The notes below the pieces were generated by a model. That model worked only from the letters and a program-made list of their open reading frames with translations. It was not told the origin of the DNA and did no database searches. This document shows, in pieces, positions 45,644-54,736 of a stretch of DNA of 64,000 nt (the stretch's first letter is position 1; the number at the start of each line of letters is the position of its first letter). The DNA is taken from positions 159,494 through 223,493 of the forward strand of contig NZ_BSOW01000015.1 of the NCBI RefSeq assembly GCF_030160715.1, given 5' to 3'. This DNA is from Bradyrhizobium iriomotense. GTDB taxonomy: Bacteria; Pseudomonadota; Alphaproteobacteria; Rhizobiales; Xanthobacteraceae. The position numbers and the translations under genes were made by a program.

Positions 45644-47536
45644 ATGCCAAGAGATAACCGCTTTGCAGACGGAAAGTCGTTGTCGGTCTTCCTCGATTGG
45701 ACTTTGTTGCCTCTGTCTGCCGCTACCACAGGGATCCTTTTCGCTTGGCTGCTATACTACAGCAGTTACGGTTTCAATCTCGGCAGCGAAGGTCTCTACC
45801 TCAACTCGATCGCGAACCCATTCGCCTACGCAATCAACATCCCGCCATCCCTTTTTGGCTTCGTCTATCACTGGCCATATCAGTGGGCGGGTGGCGACAT
45901 CGCAGTGCTTCGTATGGCGAACGTCACGCTCACGATGGCGCTGGGCTGGATTCTTAGCTTCCTCGTGATCCGGCGCTTCTGGACAGTGGATTGGCCGCGT
46001 GCAGCGGTCCTATCGGCAGGGATCGCCAGCTTGGCATTAGTCAACTTTCACAGCACGCTGTCGCGCACCCCCAACTACAACACACTGACCTTTCACTCGC
46101 TCTTGATGGTGATGATCGGCTTGCTGCTGGCCGATCGGCCAGGGCGCATCCGACGGGTCTCGGGGTGGATCCTGGTCGGCGTTGGCGGCTGGTTCTGCTT
46201 CATGGCCAAGCCGACCGCCGCCGCGGCCATCGCCCTGGTCGTTATGCTTTATGTCGTCGTTTTACGGCGAAAATCGCTGCTGCCCATGCTTGGCGCAGGG
46301 CTGGTCGCCCTCACTCTGCTGACAGTTACCGCCTACGTGATCGACGGCGGCATCACCGGGCTTGTGACCCGTATGCTCAACAGCGCTGACGTGGAATCCC
46401 TGCTGGACGCCCGGCACCGCGTGTCTCTCATGTTTCGGATCGACTGGCTCGAGACCAGTCCCGCGCAGCTCGCTTTCACTATCTTAACGGCGATCGCCCT
46501 TCTGCTAAGCATTCTCGTGGGATCTAGGCACAGGTTGCTCCCGTCACTAGCTGTCGCTGCGGTGTCGATCGTAACAATTACTATTGCAGTGCTGGGGGCC
46601 GATCCGATCAGCATCAAGCTCTCGACTCTTTTCCTTGTGCCGGCCTTCACGTGCGTTGGTGGGATATTCTATCGTGGGGGATTGGTTCTGCGCACCCAGG
46701 CTCCCACCAGCATCGCTCTTGCGCTAACCTTTTTGGTCCTGCCGCACGTGTCCGCGCTGGGCTCCAGTGTCAACTACTGGTGGGGTGGTTCGAAGGCCGC
46801 CTTGTTCTGGATGCTCGCGGTCATTGCCTTCCTGAGCCCTCTTGCGCAAAAGGGACGCTGCGTCGTCGCCACCCTCCTGCCCCTAACAGCGTTGGCACAA
46901 TTGTTCACTGCATCAGTGATCAATGATGCCACCCTCAGGCCGCGGGGGCAGGAGAACGATCTGCGCGCTTATGCCGCAGTTACCCCCCTGGCGCGCGGTG
47001 GAACATTGGTACTCTCGCAATCACTCAGCGATTATCTAGCCAGGGCCAGAGCCCAGGCCCGTCCGGTCGGCCTTGAAGTCGGTACCTCGGTGGTCGATCT
47101 CTCTGGCCACTCTCCGGGCCTTCTGTTTGTGCTCGAAACACGAGCGCTCGGTCTACCATGGCTGATCGGGCCCCGGGACCCCGTCGAAGCGCACTTTGGG
47201 CAATCAAGGCCGCTCGTGCCATATGCGGGCAGTAACGCTGCCGCCGCGGAAGCGCTCGGATTCGAGAACTGCGCCGATCTGGCCAAGGCATGGGTACTGA
47301 TCGAGCCGGAGGGACCGCATCATCTTGATCAAGCCGGTGTCATGGCCTCCTTTGGAGCCCGTCAATCGGACTACGCCGCTGCCGCTGCGTTCGAAGCCCC
47401 AATCAATGACGGGGATAATCCGGATGCCTACAGACAGTCTTTGCTCAAGCCCGTACGCCCCGCGGCGGTTGCAGAGCAATCCTGCCGTGAAGCCAGGCAG
47501 CAAAGGCGGGATCGTCAGAAATGGAGCCGATGGTGA
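45644..47536 (+). CDS. GT-C-like polytopic membrane glycosyltransferase candidate
   Basis: 630 residues with about 11-12 hydrophobic helices in the first 440 residues (for example LPLSAATTGILFAWLLYYSS; LGWILSFLVIRRFW; AAIALVVMLYVVVLRR) and a C-terminal periplasmic domain of about 180 residues. The first outer loop has FNLGSEGLYLNSIANPF, an acidic residue placed as in GT-C enzymes that use polyprenyl-phosphate sugars. It might be the transferase that uses the polyprenyl pentose predicted from 49-56 kb. That link is inference. Confidence 0.65.
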   Translation: MPRDNRFADGKSLSVFLDWTLLPLSAATTGILFAWLLYYSSYGFNLGSEGLYLNSIANPFAYAINIPPSLFGFVYHWPYQWAGGDIAVLRMANVTLTMALGWILSFLVIRRFWTVDWPRAAVLSAGIASLALVNFHSTLSRTPNYNTLTFHSLLMVMIGLLLADRPGRIRRVSGWILVGVGGWFCFMAKPTAAAAIALVVMLYVVVLRRKSLLPMLGAGLVALTLLTVTAYVIDGGITGLVTRMLNSADVESLLDARHRVSLMFRIDWLETSPAQLAFTILTAIALLLSILVGSRHRLLPSLAVAAVSIVTITIAVLGADPISIKLSTLFLVPAFTCVGGIFYRGGLVLRTQAPTSIALALTFLVLPHVSALGSSVNYWWGGSKAALFWMLAVIAFLSPLAQKGRCVVATLLPLTALAQLFTASVINDATLRPRGQENDLRAYAAVTPLARGGTLVLSQSLSDYLARARAQARPVGLEVGTSVVDLSGHSPGLLFVLETRALGLPWLIGPRDPVEAHFGQSRPLVPYAGSNAAAAEALGFENCADLAKAWVLIEPEGPHHLDQAGVMASFGARQSDYAAAAAFEAPINDGDNPDAYRQSLLKPVRPAAVAEQSCREARQQRRDRQKWSRW

Positions 47537-47610
47537 AAGCTGTGATCCTCGCGTGTGGCCTTGGAATCCGAATCTCCGAGGAAACCTACCCGGTACAGAA
47601 CAAATCTTGA
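47530..47610 (+). pseudogene. Stub of glucose-1-phosphate cytidylyltransferase
   Basis: Twenty-six codons read MVKAVILACGLGIRISEET and then a stop, the start of RfbF-type glucose-1-phosphate cytidylyltransferases (VKAVILAGGLGTRISEET). The Gly of the nucleotide loop is Cys here. Overlaps the preceding stop. Confidence 0.75.
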
Positions 47611-48211
47611 CCATGACCGCGCGATTCTCGGCCGCATAACGAGGCCCAGCAATCGTAATCTGCGAAGACTGTTCATTCAGGAAGCGAGAACCATATCTGA
47701 GGCGCCCAAGCTGGCCCAGGCTTCCAAGCCTGGATGGAAGCAGCAGCGTCCAAGCGCCTCACTCGAATGTGCCACAAACTAGCGCGCTTGGCCTGAAGCA
47801 ATGCTCGCAAGGGCGTGACGACGACGCGGAAGCGCACAACATCCCGCCGAGGGTTTATGAGACGGAAAGGACGAATGGAGAAACGATTCCACCGACGCTT
47901 CTGAAGCCTGCTTCGACGCCATGGGCCTTGTTAAGGCCGACGAGCCACTAGCATTCCTCTGGACATTTGTGAGCAGCTGTATCTGTGGTGCGGGCTGGCT
48001 TGTTGTGCAATCAGTATTTGTTAGTGGCTGGCTGCACTCTCAGGCAATCAAGTTAGCTTGTCCCATGCTATCGCCACCATTGACCATCAAAGCCAAGTAT
48101 ATCAGGAAATCTTGCCAGACCTATCATAGGTGGTGGCTTGCTCACGTTGGACCTTCATGTTAGGGACCGCATTTAAGCGCATTGAACCTTGACCGCCGGA
48201 CACGAAACGCG
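47611..48211. other. 600-bp gap, no recognised gene
   Basis: Short frames only; one at 47921-48163 (80 codons) has a hydrophobic stretch but no family match. No -24/-12 site with correct spacing was found. Confidence 0.35.
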
Positions 48212-48901
48212 ATGGACGAATGGATCGATTTTTTCGATTCCACGCATACGATCTATGCGAGCAGGCTGCAGGGCGACCCGCATTTTGAGCTCATCGCGCG
48301 CGACATCATCGGCTACATCCGCTCGCCCGACGCCGTGGTGCTGGACTACGCCTGCGGCGAGGCGCTCTCGGCGGCGAAGGTCGCGGATGCCTGCGCCAAG
48401 CTCTGTCTGGCCGAGCCCGCGCCTGGCCTCCGCGGCCGGTTGGCCGCGCGCTTCGCGTCCAACACCAAGATCCGCGTGCACTCGCTCGACGAGCTCAAGA
48501 ACATGGACGAGAATTCGGTTGAGCTCGTCGTGATGAATTCGGTCGCACAGTACATGACGCCGGCCGAGCTCGATTCCGCTTTCGACGTGATCCACCGGCT
48601 GCTGAAACCGTCGGGCCGCTTCGTGCTCGGCGACATCCTGCGGCCCGAGGTCGGCATGATCAGAGACGTCCTCGCGCTGTTGTGGTTCGCGGCAGCCCAC
48701 GGCTTTCTGCGCGATGCGCTGGCCGGGCTGATCACCGCATCGCTGTCCGACTACCGGCACCTGCGTAACCGGATCGGCCTACAGCGCTACGCCGAAGACG
48801 AGATGATCGCAAAGCTTGGCTCGGCCGGTTTCCGCGCCACGCGCGCGCCCCGCAACATCGGCCATAATCCATGGCGAATGACTTTCGTGGCGCATCAATG
48901 A
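48212..48901 (+). CDS. Class I SAM-dependent methyltransferase
   Basis: 229 residues from the ATG at 48212 (TTG 48182 possible). The SAM motif is VVLDYACGEALSAAKVADAC, with the acidic end of strand 2 in LCLAEPAP, and VELVVMNSVAQYMTPAELD and LLKPSGRFVLGDIL later. The middle insert MIRDVLALLWFAAAHGFLRDALAGLI is hydrophobic, suggesting membrane contact or a lipid substrate. It stands alone on the plus strand. Confidence 0.85.
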   Translation: MDEWIDFFDSTHTIYASRLQGDPHFELIARDIIGYIRSPDAVVLDYACGEALSAAKVADACAKLCLAEPAPGLRGRLAARFASNTKIRVHSLDELKNMDENSVELVVMNSVAQYMTPAELDSAFDVIHRLLKPSGRFVLGDILRPEVGMIRDVLALLWFAAAHGFLRDALAGLITASLSDYRHLRNRIGLQRYAEDEMIAKLGSAGFRATRAPRNIGHNPWRMTFVAHQ

Positions 48902-49352
48902 CCGGCGGTTGCACCGAACGTTAGGATTAATCGGCAAGGTACGTGGCCGGCACGGGAAAATTGGCAAATATTCGTTCGGCCCGGTGACGGCAATCCGACA
49001 CCGCCACGGCCTTGTTCGATATACTCCTTCGCTGAGCGGGAGAATGCCGATGTAGCGGATCGAGGACGATCGACCCTTCACGTCGATCGTCGAAAAGCAA
49101 AACCTCACCGCCGCTCGCCGTCATCTCGGGCGCTTCCCGCAATCGGTGAGCCCTCCTTGGCCGCGTTGGATCGTGACGTCAGCGTCGAGGCTGATCCGCC
49201 GCAGTCGCCCGTGAAGAATGCAGATTGCCGCGAGAGATAGGAGATAGGCAGAAGCCATCTCGATAGAGTATTCGATTTTGCAGGATGTTGGGCCGCGCTT
49301 TCTTACGCCAGCGTCATGACCGGGCGCCTAAGCCTAAGCACTTGCAGAAACT
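48902..49352. other. 450-bp gap, no recognised gene
   Basis: Between convergent genes. I see neither a convincing gene nor a clear terminator. Confidence 0.35.
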
Positions 49353-50789
49353 CTAGAATGTGGCAATGATAACTACGGTAATAATCGCCGCGATGGCGAT
49401 TGCGCTGATACGGTCCCTCAGTGCAAAGACAATAGGATCGTCGTCCATTTGGCGTCGGTGCGCCATCATGAGCGCCCTGCCTATCCAACAGAGAAGAATT
49501 GGACAGATGAGCCATAGTACCTTTGGATGTCGATAGAGCATCCGCACGTCGGACGATGCCACATAGAATGCAAAGATCGTGACAGCGTTCAAGCCAGCCG
49601 CAGCAGCCAGAGCGGCAATGACATCAAGATCGCCAATCTTGTAGTTGCGGCCTGAAAGATCCGGGAGGCCGCGGTCGAGCCTCGTCGCCAGTTCAACGTA
49701 GCGCTTGATTAGCGCGAGCGATGTGAAAATGAACAGGGAGAAGCTGAAAAGCCACTCCGAAACCTGAATTTGAGCTGCCAGGCCACCTGCAACAATGCGT
49801 GTCGTGTAGAGCATTGCCAGCACCACGACGTCCACAAGCATTTTGCGCTTGAAAAAGACAGAATAGGCACTCGTTAATACAAAATAGCCAACCAATACGC
49901 CGACAAACTCAAGTGAGACTATAGTTGCAAGCATCAGCGAAAATGCGAGGAGCGCAGGAGCCGAAAGCAAGCCGGTCCGAAGTTGAAGAAGGCCGCTCGC
50001 AAAGGGTCGAGCGCGCTTACTAGGATGCGCACGATCAGATTTAAGATCTAGTAGATCGTTGAGAATGTAAACGGCTGATGCGCAAGCACAAAAAGCTAGA
50101 AAGGCGATCACATCTGTGATGAGGCGAGCCAGCGTAAATTGATGCGAGGCTGCCAATGGTACAAAGATCAAGAGATTCTTCACGTATTGACGGAACCGAA
50201 GAGCCTTGAACCATGCCCGCGCGCCCGCATTGCCGTCATCTACTGCGACGTAGTTGCCCTTGAGCGCGACAAGCCGACGTTTTACGGAGTTGGAAAGGTC
50301 AACGCCGTAGGCCTTGTCGGCAGTCTCCCAGACCGGAAAATCTGAGGGAGCGTTCCCGATGTAATCAAATCCATTCTTACCGAATGCAGCTGTGAGTATC
50401 TCGGCCTTCAAAGGTCCCGACAAATTTGTTTCTGCGTCAGAAGCAAACCAGCCGTCGAAGACGCCCAAGTGATCGGCGATTGCCTTCGCGTGCTTCGCGT
50501 TGGCTGCGGTAGCTAAATAAACTTTTCTGCCCCGCGCTTTGGCAGCTTGGATTAGGTCCATAACGCCGGTATTGTATGGGAGAGTGGCATAATCCAGTTC
50601 GGACGTCTGGGCAAAATAATGCTTTACGGCGGCTTTGCTATCGGCGCGTAGCGCTGCAGAAGTCGCGCGGAATCCAAGAGGCAGGACGTTCAAGAACGAC
50701 TCATATAGCACGTCCGTAAGCAGCAAGGATCTGTCTAGATCTACTACCAACGGTTTCTCGCGCAGAAACTCGGCGGCTTTAGCTATCAT
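49353..50789 (-). CDS. HAD-UbiA fusion, decaprenyl-phosphate phosphoribosyltransferase-like
   Basis: 478 residues. Residues 1 to about 190 are a HAD phosphatase-like domain (VVDLDRSLLLTD, Asp17/Asp19; KVYLATAANAKHAKAIADHLG; later acidic motif). Residues 195-478 are a UbiA prenyltransferase with NDLLDLKSDRAHP at 244-256, KRARPFASG and YSVFFKRKMLVDVVVLAMLY. This motif set matches 5-phosphoribosyl-1-pyrophosphate:polyprenyl-phosphate transferases (Rv3806c type). The fused HAD domain could remove the 5-phosphate, giving polyprenyl-phosphoryl ribose in one protein. The start overlaps the stop of the redoxin paralogue (ATGA), so the two are translationally coupled. Confidence 0.85.
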   Translation of the reverse strand: MIAKAAEFLREKPLVVDLDRSLLLTDVLYESFLNVLPLGFRATSAALRADSKAAVKHYFAQTSELDYATLPYNTGVMDLIQAAKARGRKVYLATAANAKHAKAIADHLGVFDGWFASDAETNLSGPLKAEILTAAFGKNGFDYIGNAPSDFPVWETADKAYGVDLSNSVKRRLVALKGNYVAVDDGNAGARAWFKALRFRQYVKNLLIFVPLAASHQFTLARLITDVIAFLAFCACASAVYILNDLLDLKSDRAHPSKRARPFASGLLQLRTGLLSAPALLAFSLMLATIVSLEFVGVLVGYFVLTSAYSVFFKRKMLVDVVVLAMLYTTRIVAGGLAAQIQVSEWLFSFSLFIFTSLALIKRYVELATRLDRGLPDLSGRNYKIGDLDVIAALAAAAGLNAVTIFAFYVASSDVRMLYRHPKVLWLICPILLCWIGRALMMAHRRQMDDDPIVFALRDRISAIAIAAIITVVIIATF

Positions 50790-51208
50790 CGCTCGCGCCG
50801 GATGCCGCCGGCAAATTTCGGTAAAACGTTATCCAGTTTGATCGCGTGACCCATAAAGGCGATGCAACCGTCACGATCGACCACGAACCCGGTGGGGCTG
50901 TCGCAAGAATAACTGGGGTCCAGCCATAGTTTGTTGATTTCGCCCATGTAGTCGAGCGCGGTCCGATAGTTTAGCTTAGCTAGAGTTTTCGTGAACCACG
51001 CGTTTAACTTGGTTCGAACATCGTCCGCAGTGCGAGCGTGTTCATGGGCAGCGGCTCCAATAGCCTGGAGTCCAGCGTTTTTGTACTTCTCTTGCAGCTG
51101 TACCAGCTGGGACATCGTCGCCATACATTGCATGCTCGCGAGGGAATGGCCGCACAGCCAGCTGTCCACGTTGATTAGAGGAGCAAGTGATTCCATACGA
51201 AGCGCCAT
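50786..51208 (-). CDS. Thioredoxin-like paralogue lacking the CxxC site
   Basis: 140 residues from the ATG at 51208 (GGAG upstream). It aligns along its length with the redoxin at 20722 (LVQLQEKYKN, LNYRTALDYMGEINKLWLDPSYS, TGFVVDRDGCIAFMG). The block of about 20 residues containing VEFWATWCPPC is deleted, leaving SLASMQCMATMSQLVQL, so no disulfide chemistry is expected. The stop overlaps the UbiA start. It lies between a sigma-54 promoter and ubiA and may act mainly as a leader cistron. Confidence 0.8.
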   Translation of the reverse strand: MALRMESLAPLINVDSWLCGHSLASMQCMATMSQLVQLQEKYKNAGLQAIGAAAHEHARTADDVRTKLNAWFTKTLAKLNYRTALDYMGEINKLWLDPSYSCDSPTGFVVDRDGCIAFMGHAIKLDNVLPKFAGGIRRER

Positions 51209-51354
51209 GTTGATCTCCAAATCCATTACCAACGACTTCGTACGTGAGCTTGCTTCTCTCAAAAAGGGCGCGCGTCGTCTTCAAAGGGAAGAAGAGTATC
51301 ACTCGTTTTGCGCGTCTATGCACGCCTCGCCACTCACTCATTGCTACATCTCAT

Positions 51355-51370
51355 AGCAATAGCCATGCCA
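51355..51370 (-). promoter_or_regulatory. Sigma-54 promoter of the redoxin-like/UbiA operon
   Basis: Minus strand TGGCATGGCTATTGCT has GG-N10-GC spacing and only one deviation from TGGCAC-N5-TTGC. The predicted start near 51343 gives a leader of about 135 nt to the ATG at 51208. Confidence 0.7.
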
Positions 51371-51438
51371 GGGTCGTTCGCGTACGGTAAGTTTCTGATT
51401 CGTTTTGAAAGAGTTTGTACGGAGCTGACAACGGCCCG

Positions 51439-51454
51439 TGTTTTTGACCGAACA
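51439..51454 (-). promoter_or_regulatory. NifA-type upstream activator site
   Basis: TGT-N10-ACA (palindromic half-sites) centred about 103 bp upstream of the predicted start of the redoxin-like/UbiA operon, the usual NifA distance. A TGT-N9-ACA also occurs closer to the promoter (51415-51429). Confidence 0.65.
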
Positions 51455-51455
51455 G

Positions 51456-51776
51456 CCATTGTACCGTTGTCAGACACCGAACAAGGATGAGCCGTGGTTG
51501 CGGAGATTTCCGTGCCACTCTCCGTAAGAGATTGGCTACGCGTTGACGAGCGATAGTCACTCAGCAGTTTCTTCAGCTTGCTATTTCTCCTCCTCGCACA
51601 GCTTCAACCGCGCATCTCCGCCGGCAGCAATCCGTCGTAATCTTCTTTTAGTTGAAATACGTCGCCAGGCTGCTCCAGTCCTTCCAGCAGATATCGGCAT
51701 ATAGAACCGGCGCGGCCCGGCGATCGCCGCCCATCCCAGCGCTGGCTTCCGCAATGCCCCCGCCCCTTTTGCCTTA
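51456..51776. other. Gap downstream of the SDR-aminotransferase gene
   Basis: A minus-strand frame ends LLEGLEQPGDVFQLKEDYDG and LLPAEMRG at 51604. It may be a gene scrap; I cannot assign it. No clear terminator. Confidence 0.3.
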
Positions 51777-54254
51777 TCAGCCGACCTGGCTCTTCACGAA
51801 ATCCTTCACGATAGAGATGATGCCGCGTGCGAGAAGGCTGTCGAGTGCATCGATGAAGGTGTCGACGTGGTCGCACGAGCAGATCAGCGGCGGCTCGAGT
51901 CGGATGACGTTGCGGTTGTATTCGGTGAAGGCCACTAGCACATCGTAGTCGCGCAGGAGCAGCGCCCCCACGAAGCCGGAGAGCGAGCCCTTCAGTTTAT
52001 CGTCGAGCATGCTGACCACCGACCTCAGCGCCGCCGGCAATGTCTGGCTGAAGTCCTGGAACTCGATGCCGATCATCAGGCCCCTGCCCCGGACCTCCTT
52101 AATGATCTTCGGATATTTCGCCTGCAGCGCCCGCAGTCGGTCGAGCAGATAGGCGCCGGTCTCTGCGGAATTTTCGATCAGGTTCTCGTCATAAAGGACG
52201 TTGATCGCCTCGACCGCGGTGATGCACGCTTCGCCGATGCCCCCGAAGGTTGCCTGGGCATGGATCATGGCCGTCTTCGGCGTGCCGTAGGCCTTCATGT
52301 AAACATCGCGACTGGCGATCATCGCGGCCATGGCGCTCTTGCCGCCACCGAGCGACTTCGCCAGCGCCGTGATGTCCGGCACCACGCCGTAATGCTCGAA
52401 GGCAAAGAACCGGCCGGCACGACCGAAGCCGCATTGCACCTCGTCGGCGACCCAGATCATGCCGTACTGGTCGCAGAGCTTACGCAGCTTCTGCCAGTAT
52501 TCGGCGGGCGCCTGGACGATGCCTCCGCCGCCCTGGATCGTCTCGAGCACGATTGCGCCGATCTGTGGGTCGGAGTCGAAGGCGCTCTCCACCGCGCCGA
52601 TATCACCGAACGGCACGCGCACCGTATTGTCGTTGAGCCGGAACTCGGCACGGTAGAGCTTGCCGTCAGTGACGGCGAGCGTTCCCTTAGTCTTCCCGTG
52701 GAAGGAATTCTCGGCATAGACGATCTTCGGCCGACCCGGTCCCATCGCGCGCTCGGCGAGCTTGAGCGCTGCTTCCATGACCTCGGAGCCTGAGGAGCCG
52801 AAGAACACCATGTCGAGGTCGCCCGGCGAGCAGGCAGCGAGGTTGTGTGCAAGAGCCGCCGCATACTGCGACATAAAGGCGATCGCAATCTCGTGCCGTT
52901 TCTCCTCCTGGAATTTGTTCCGCGCCGCGATGACGCGCGGATGGTTGTGGCCGAGCGCCAGAGAGCCGAACCCGCCGAAGAAATCGAGTATCTTCCGGCC
53001 GTCTTGGTCGTAATAATACATACCCTCGGCGCGCTCGACCTTTATCTTGTGGAAGCCGAGCAGCTTCATGAAGTGCAGCTGGCCGGGATTGATGTGAGTC
53101 TTGAAGAGGTCCGTCATCCTGTCGACGGACAGCGCCTTGGCGTCCTCCATCGTCATCAGGTCCGGCCGTGCGACTGGGGCGGGCGCCAGTCCGGGCGCCT
53201 CGACCACCGGGCACGCATTGTTCGTCGGAGACTTGGTCATCGGAAAACTCTTACTCGGCCGGAATGTGTTTGCGGCGACCTTGCCGTCCTTCTTGGCGCG
53301 GTATTCGCTGTAGGCCGCGATCAGCATATCCTCATCGCGGTCTTGCGGTACCCACCCCAGGTCCCGCTTGCCCTTGGCGACATCGAGCACGCAGACCTCG
53401 TCAGCGATTAAATACTGCTCAGGCTCCATCAACGGCATGTTGACGAGATCGAGCAAGTCGAGCGTGCGCTTCACCGCCCGGGCGGGTGTCCCCAGCAGGA
53501 TCGATTTCGAGCGTGCGTGCCTGATCAGGTCGCCAAGCAGCTTGCGCACCGGTGGCGGGTTAAGCGAGCCGAGATTGTAGGCTTCGTTCGGCACGTTCGC
53601 TTTCCAGGCGAGCCGCGCGGCTTCTGCGCAGTCGAACACGGAGATGAACTGGTAGGGGTTCTTGCCCGAGCCGATCATCGGCACCGGAAGGTTCCAGTCA
53701 ATCAGCTTGAACAGCTTCTCCAGAATACCGAGCCGGCCAGGGCCGATGATAAGGCGTGGTCGGAACAGCGAGATGCGCATGCCGCGCGTGCGCCATTCTT
53801 CCGCCAGTTCTTCGGTCTTCAGCTTCGACAAGCCGTACTCGCCAAGCGGACGGACCGGATGCTCCTCGGTCATCGGATGCGCGACGGTGTGGCCGTAGAT
53901 CATGTCGGTCGTGAAATGGACGAGCCGCGGCGCATCCACCTTCGCCATGGCTAGAATGATGTGCTCCGTGCCGTGATAGTTGACCGGCCAGAAGAACTCA
54001 TGTCGCTTGGCGCGCACTTGGATTGGCGACAGCATCTTGGCGGACAGGTTGTAGACCATGTCGTCGGACTTGATACCAACCGCCGAGACCGAAGCTGGGT
54101 CGGTCACGTCGCAACGCACGAAACGCACCTTGCCATAATGCGGCAGGTCACTCTTGTTGATGTCGGCGACGACGACTTCCTCGCCATCGGCCAGCAGCTT
54201 TGGGGCCAGGTGCCGGCCGACGAAGCCGTCTCCACCGAAAATAATGTGTCTCAC
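51777..54254 (-). CDS. Extended SDR (NAD epimerase) fused to class III aminotransferase
   Basis: 825 residues from a GTG that overlaps the upstream stop (GTGA). Residues 1 to about 320 form an extended SDR: GGDGFVG at 7-13, Tyr140-x3-Lys144 in GEYGLSKLK, and FISVFDCAEAARLA. After a linker of about 50 residues comes a full class III aminotransferase (about 375-810): SSGSEVMEAALKLAERA, NSFHGKTKGTLAVTD, VADEVQCGFGRAGRFFAFEH and Lys633 in TALAKSLGGGKS. With the DprE1-like oxidase in the same operon, it could reduce, epimerise or aminate the keto-pentose made from polyprenyl-phosphoryl ribose. An HpnO-like hopanoid role is an alternative. Confidence 0.85.
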   Translation of the reverse strand: MRHIIFGGDGFVGRHLAPKLLADGEEVVVADINKSDLPHYGKVRFVRCDVTDPASVSAVGIKSDDMVYNLSAKMLSPIQVRAKRHEFFWPVNYHGTEHIILAMAKVDAPRLVHFTTDMIYGHTVAHPMTEEHPVRPLGEYGLSKLKTEELAEEWRTRGMRISLFRPRLIIGPGRLGILEKLFKLIDWNLPVPMIGSGKNPYQFISVFDCAEAARLAWKANVPNEAYNLGSLNPPPVRKLLGDLIRHARSKSILLGTPARAVKRTLDLLDLVNMPLMEPEQYLIADEVCVLDVAKGKRDLGWVPQDRDEDMLIAAYSEYRAKKDGKVAANTFRPSKSFPMTKSPTNNACPVVEAPGLAPAPVARPDLMTMEDAKALSVDRMTDLFKTHINPGQLHFMKLLGFHKIKVERAEGMYYYDQDGRKILDFFGGFGSLALGHNHPRVIAARNKFQEEKRHEIAIAFMSQYAAALAHNLAACSPGDLDMVFFGSSGSEVMEAALKLAERAMGPGRPKIVYAENSFHGKTKGTLAVTDGKLYRAEFRLNDNTVRVPFGDIGAVESAFDSDPQIGAIVLETIQGGGGIVQAPAEYWQKLRKLCDQYGMIWVADEVQCGFGRAGRFFAFEHYGVVPDITALAKSLGGGKSAMAAMIASRDVYMKAYGTPKTAMIHAQATFGGIGEACITAVEAINVLYDENLIENSAETGAYLLDRLRALQAKYPKIIKEVRGRGLMIGIEFQDFSQTLPAALRSVVSMLDDKLKGSLSGFVGALLLRDYDVLVAFTEYNRNVIRLEPPLICSCDHVDTFIDALDSLLARGIISIVKDFVKSQVG

Positions 54255-54675
54255 CGTGCGAGCTCGCTTGTCTTGACGGTTTCAGGAGTAGTCGTCGTCG
54301 CCGTGGTCTCCGTGTGGCTGGGGCCGCTCTGGACGATCAGCGCGGTGCCGATGCTGATGAACCCGATGCCAGCGATGCGGAACGCGTTGAGTTCCTCGCG
54401 GAACATGAAATAGGCGAACACCGCCACATAGGCCAGGCTGAGGAACAAATAGGCGAACGACAGCTCCACCTTGGACAGCATGTAGAGGCGGGAGGCCATG
54501 GAGATGACGACGATGGTGGAGAGACCAAGGAAGACCCATTGAACACGATATGTACGATCTTCAGGATCGGGTTGAGGCCAGCGAAGGACTGTGGCCCGAG
54601 CTGCATCACGCCGTATTTCAGCATGAGCTGTGCAGCGGCGTTCGTCAGAACCGTAAAGAGTAGGAAGCGATACAT
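54251..54675 (-). pseudogene. EamA/SMR-like small transporter, single frameshift
   Basis: From the ATG at 54675 the frame gives MYRFLLFTVLTNAAAQLMLKYGVM and continues to IVHIVFN. One base appears missing near 54541, after which the other frame gives WVFLGLSTIVVISMASRLYML, FAYLFLSLAYVAVFAYFMFREEL and FRIAGIGFISIGTALIV. Together they form a four-helix protein of about 140 residues, like EamA/SMR-type flippases of polyprenyl-sugar loci. Its stop overlaps the next start (GTGA). It is a pseudogene unless the shift is a sequencing error. Confidence 0.75.
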
Positions 54676-54736
54676 TTCACGTCTCACCCACCGGCGTGCC
54701 TTCAGCCGCCGGCCCAATAACAACCGATGACGCGAT

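Noticed and set aside
47940..48211. Sigma-54 promoter of the methyltransferase at 48212
   Set aside because: Several TGGC-like sequences occur, but GG and GC spacing is 8, 9 or 11 instead of 10.
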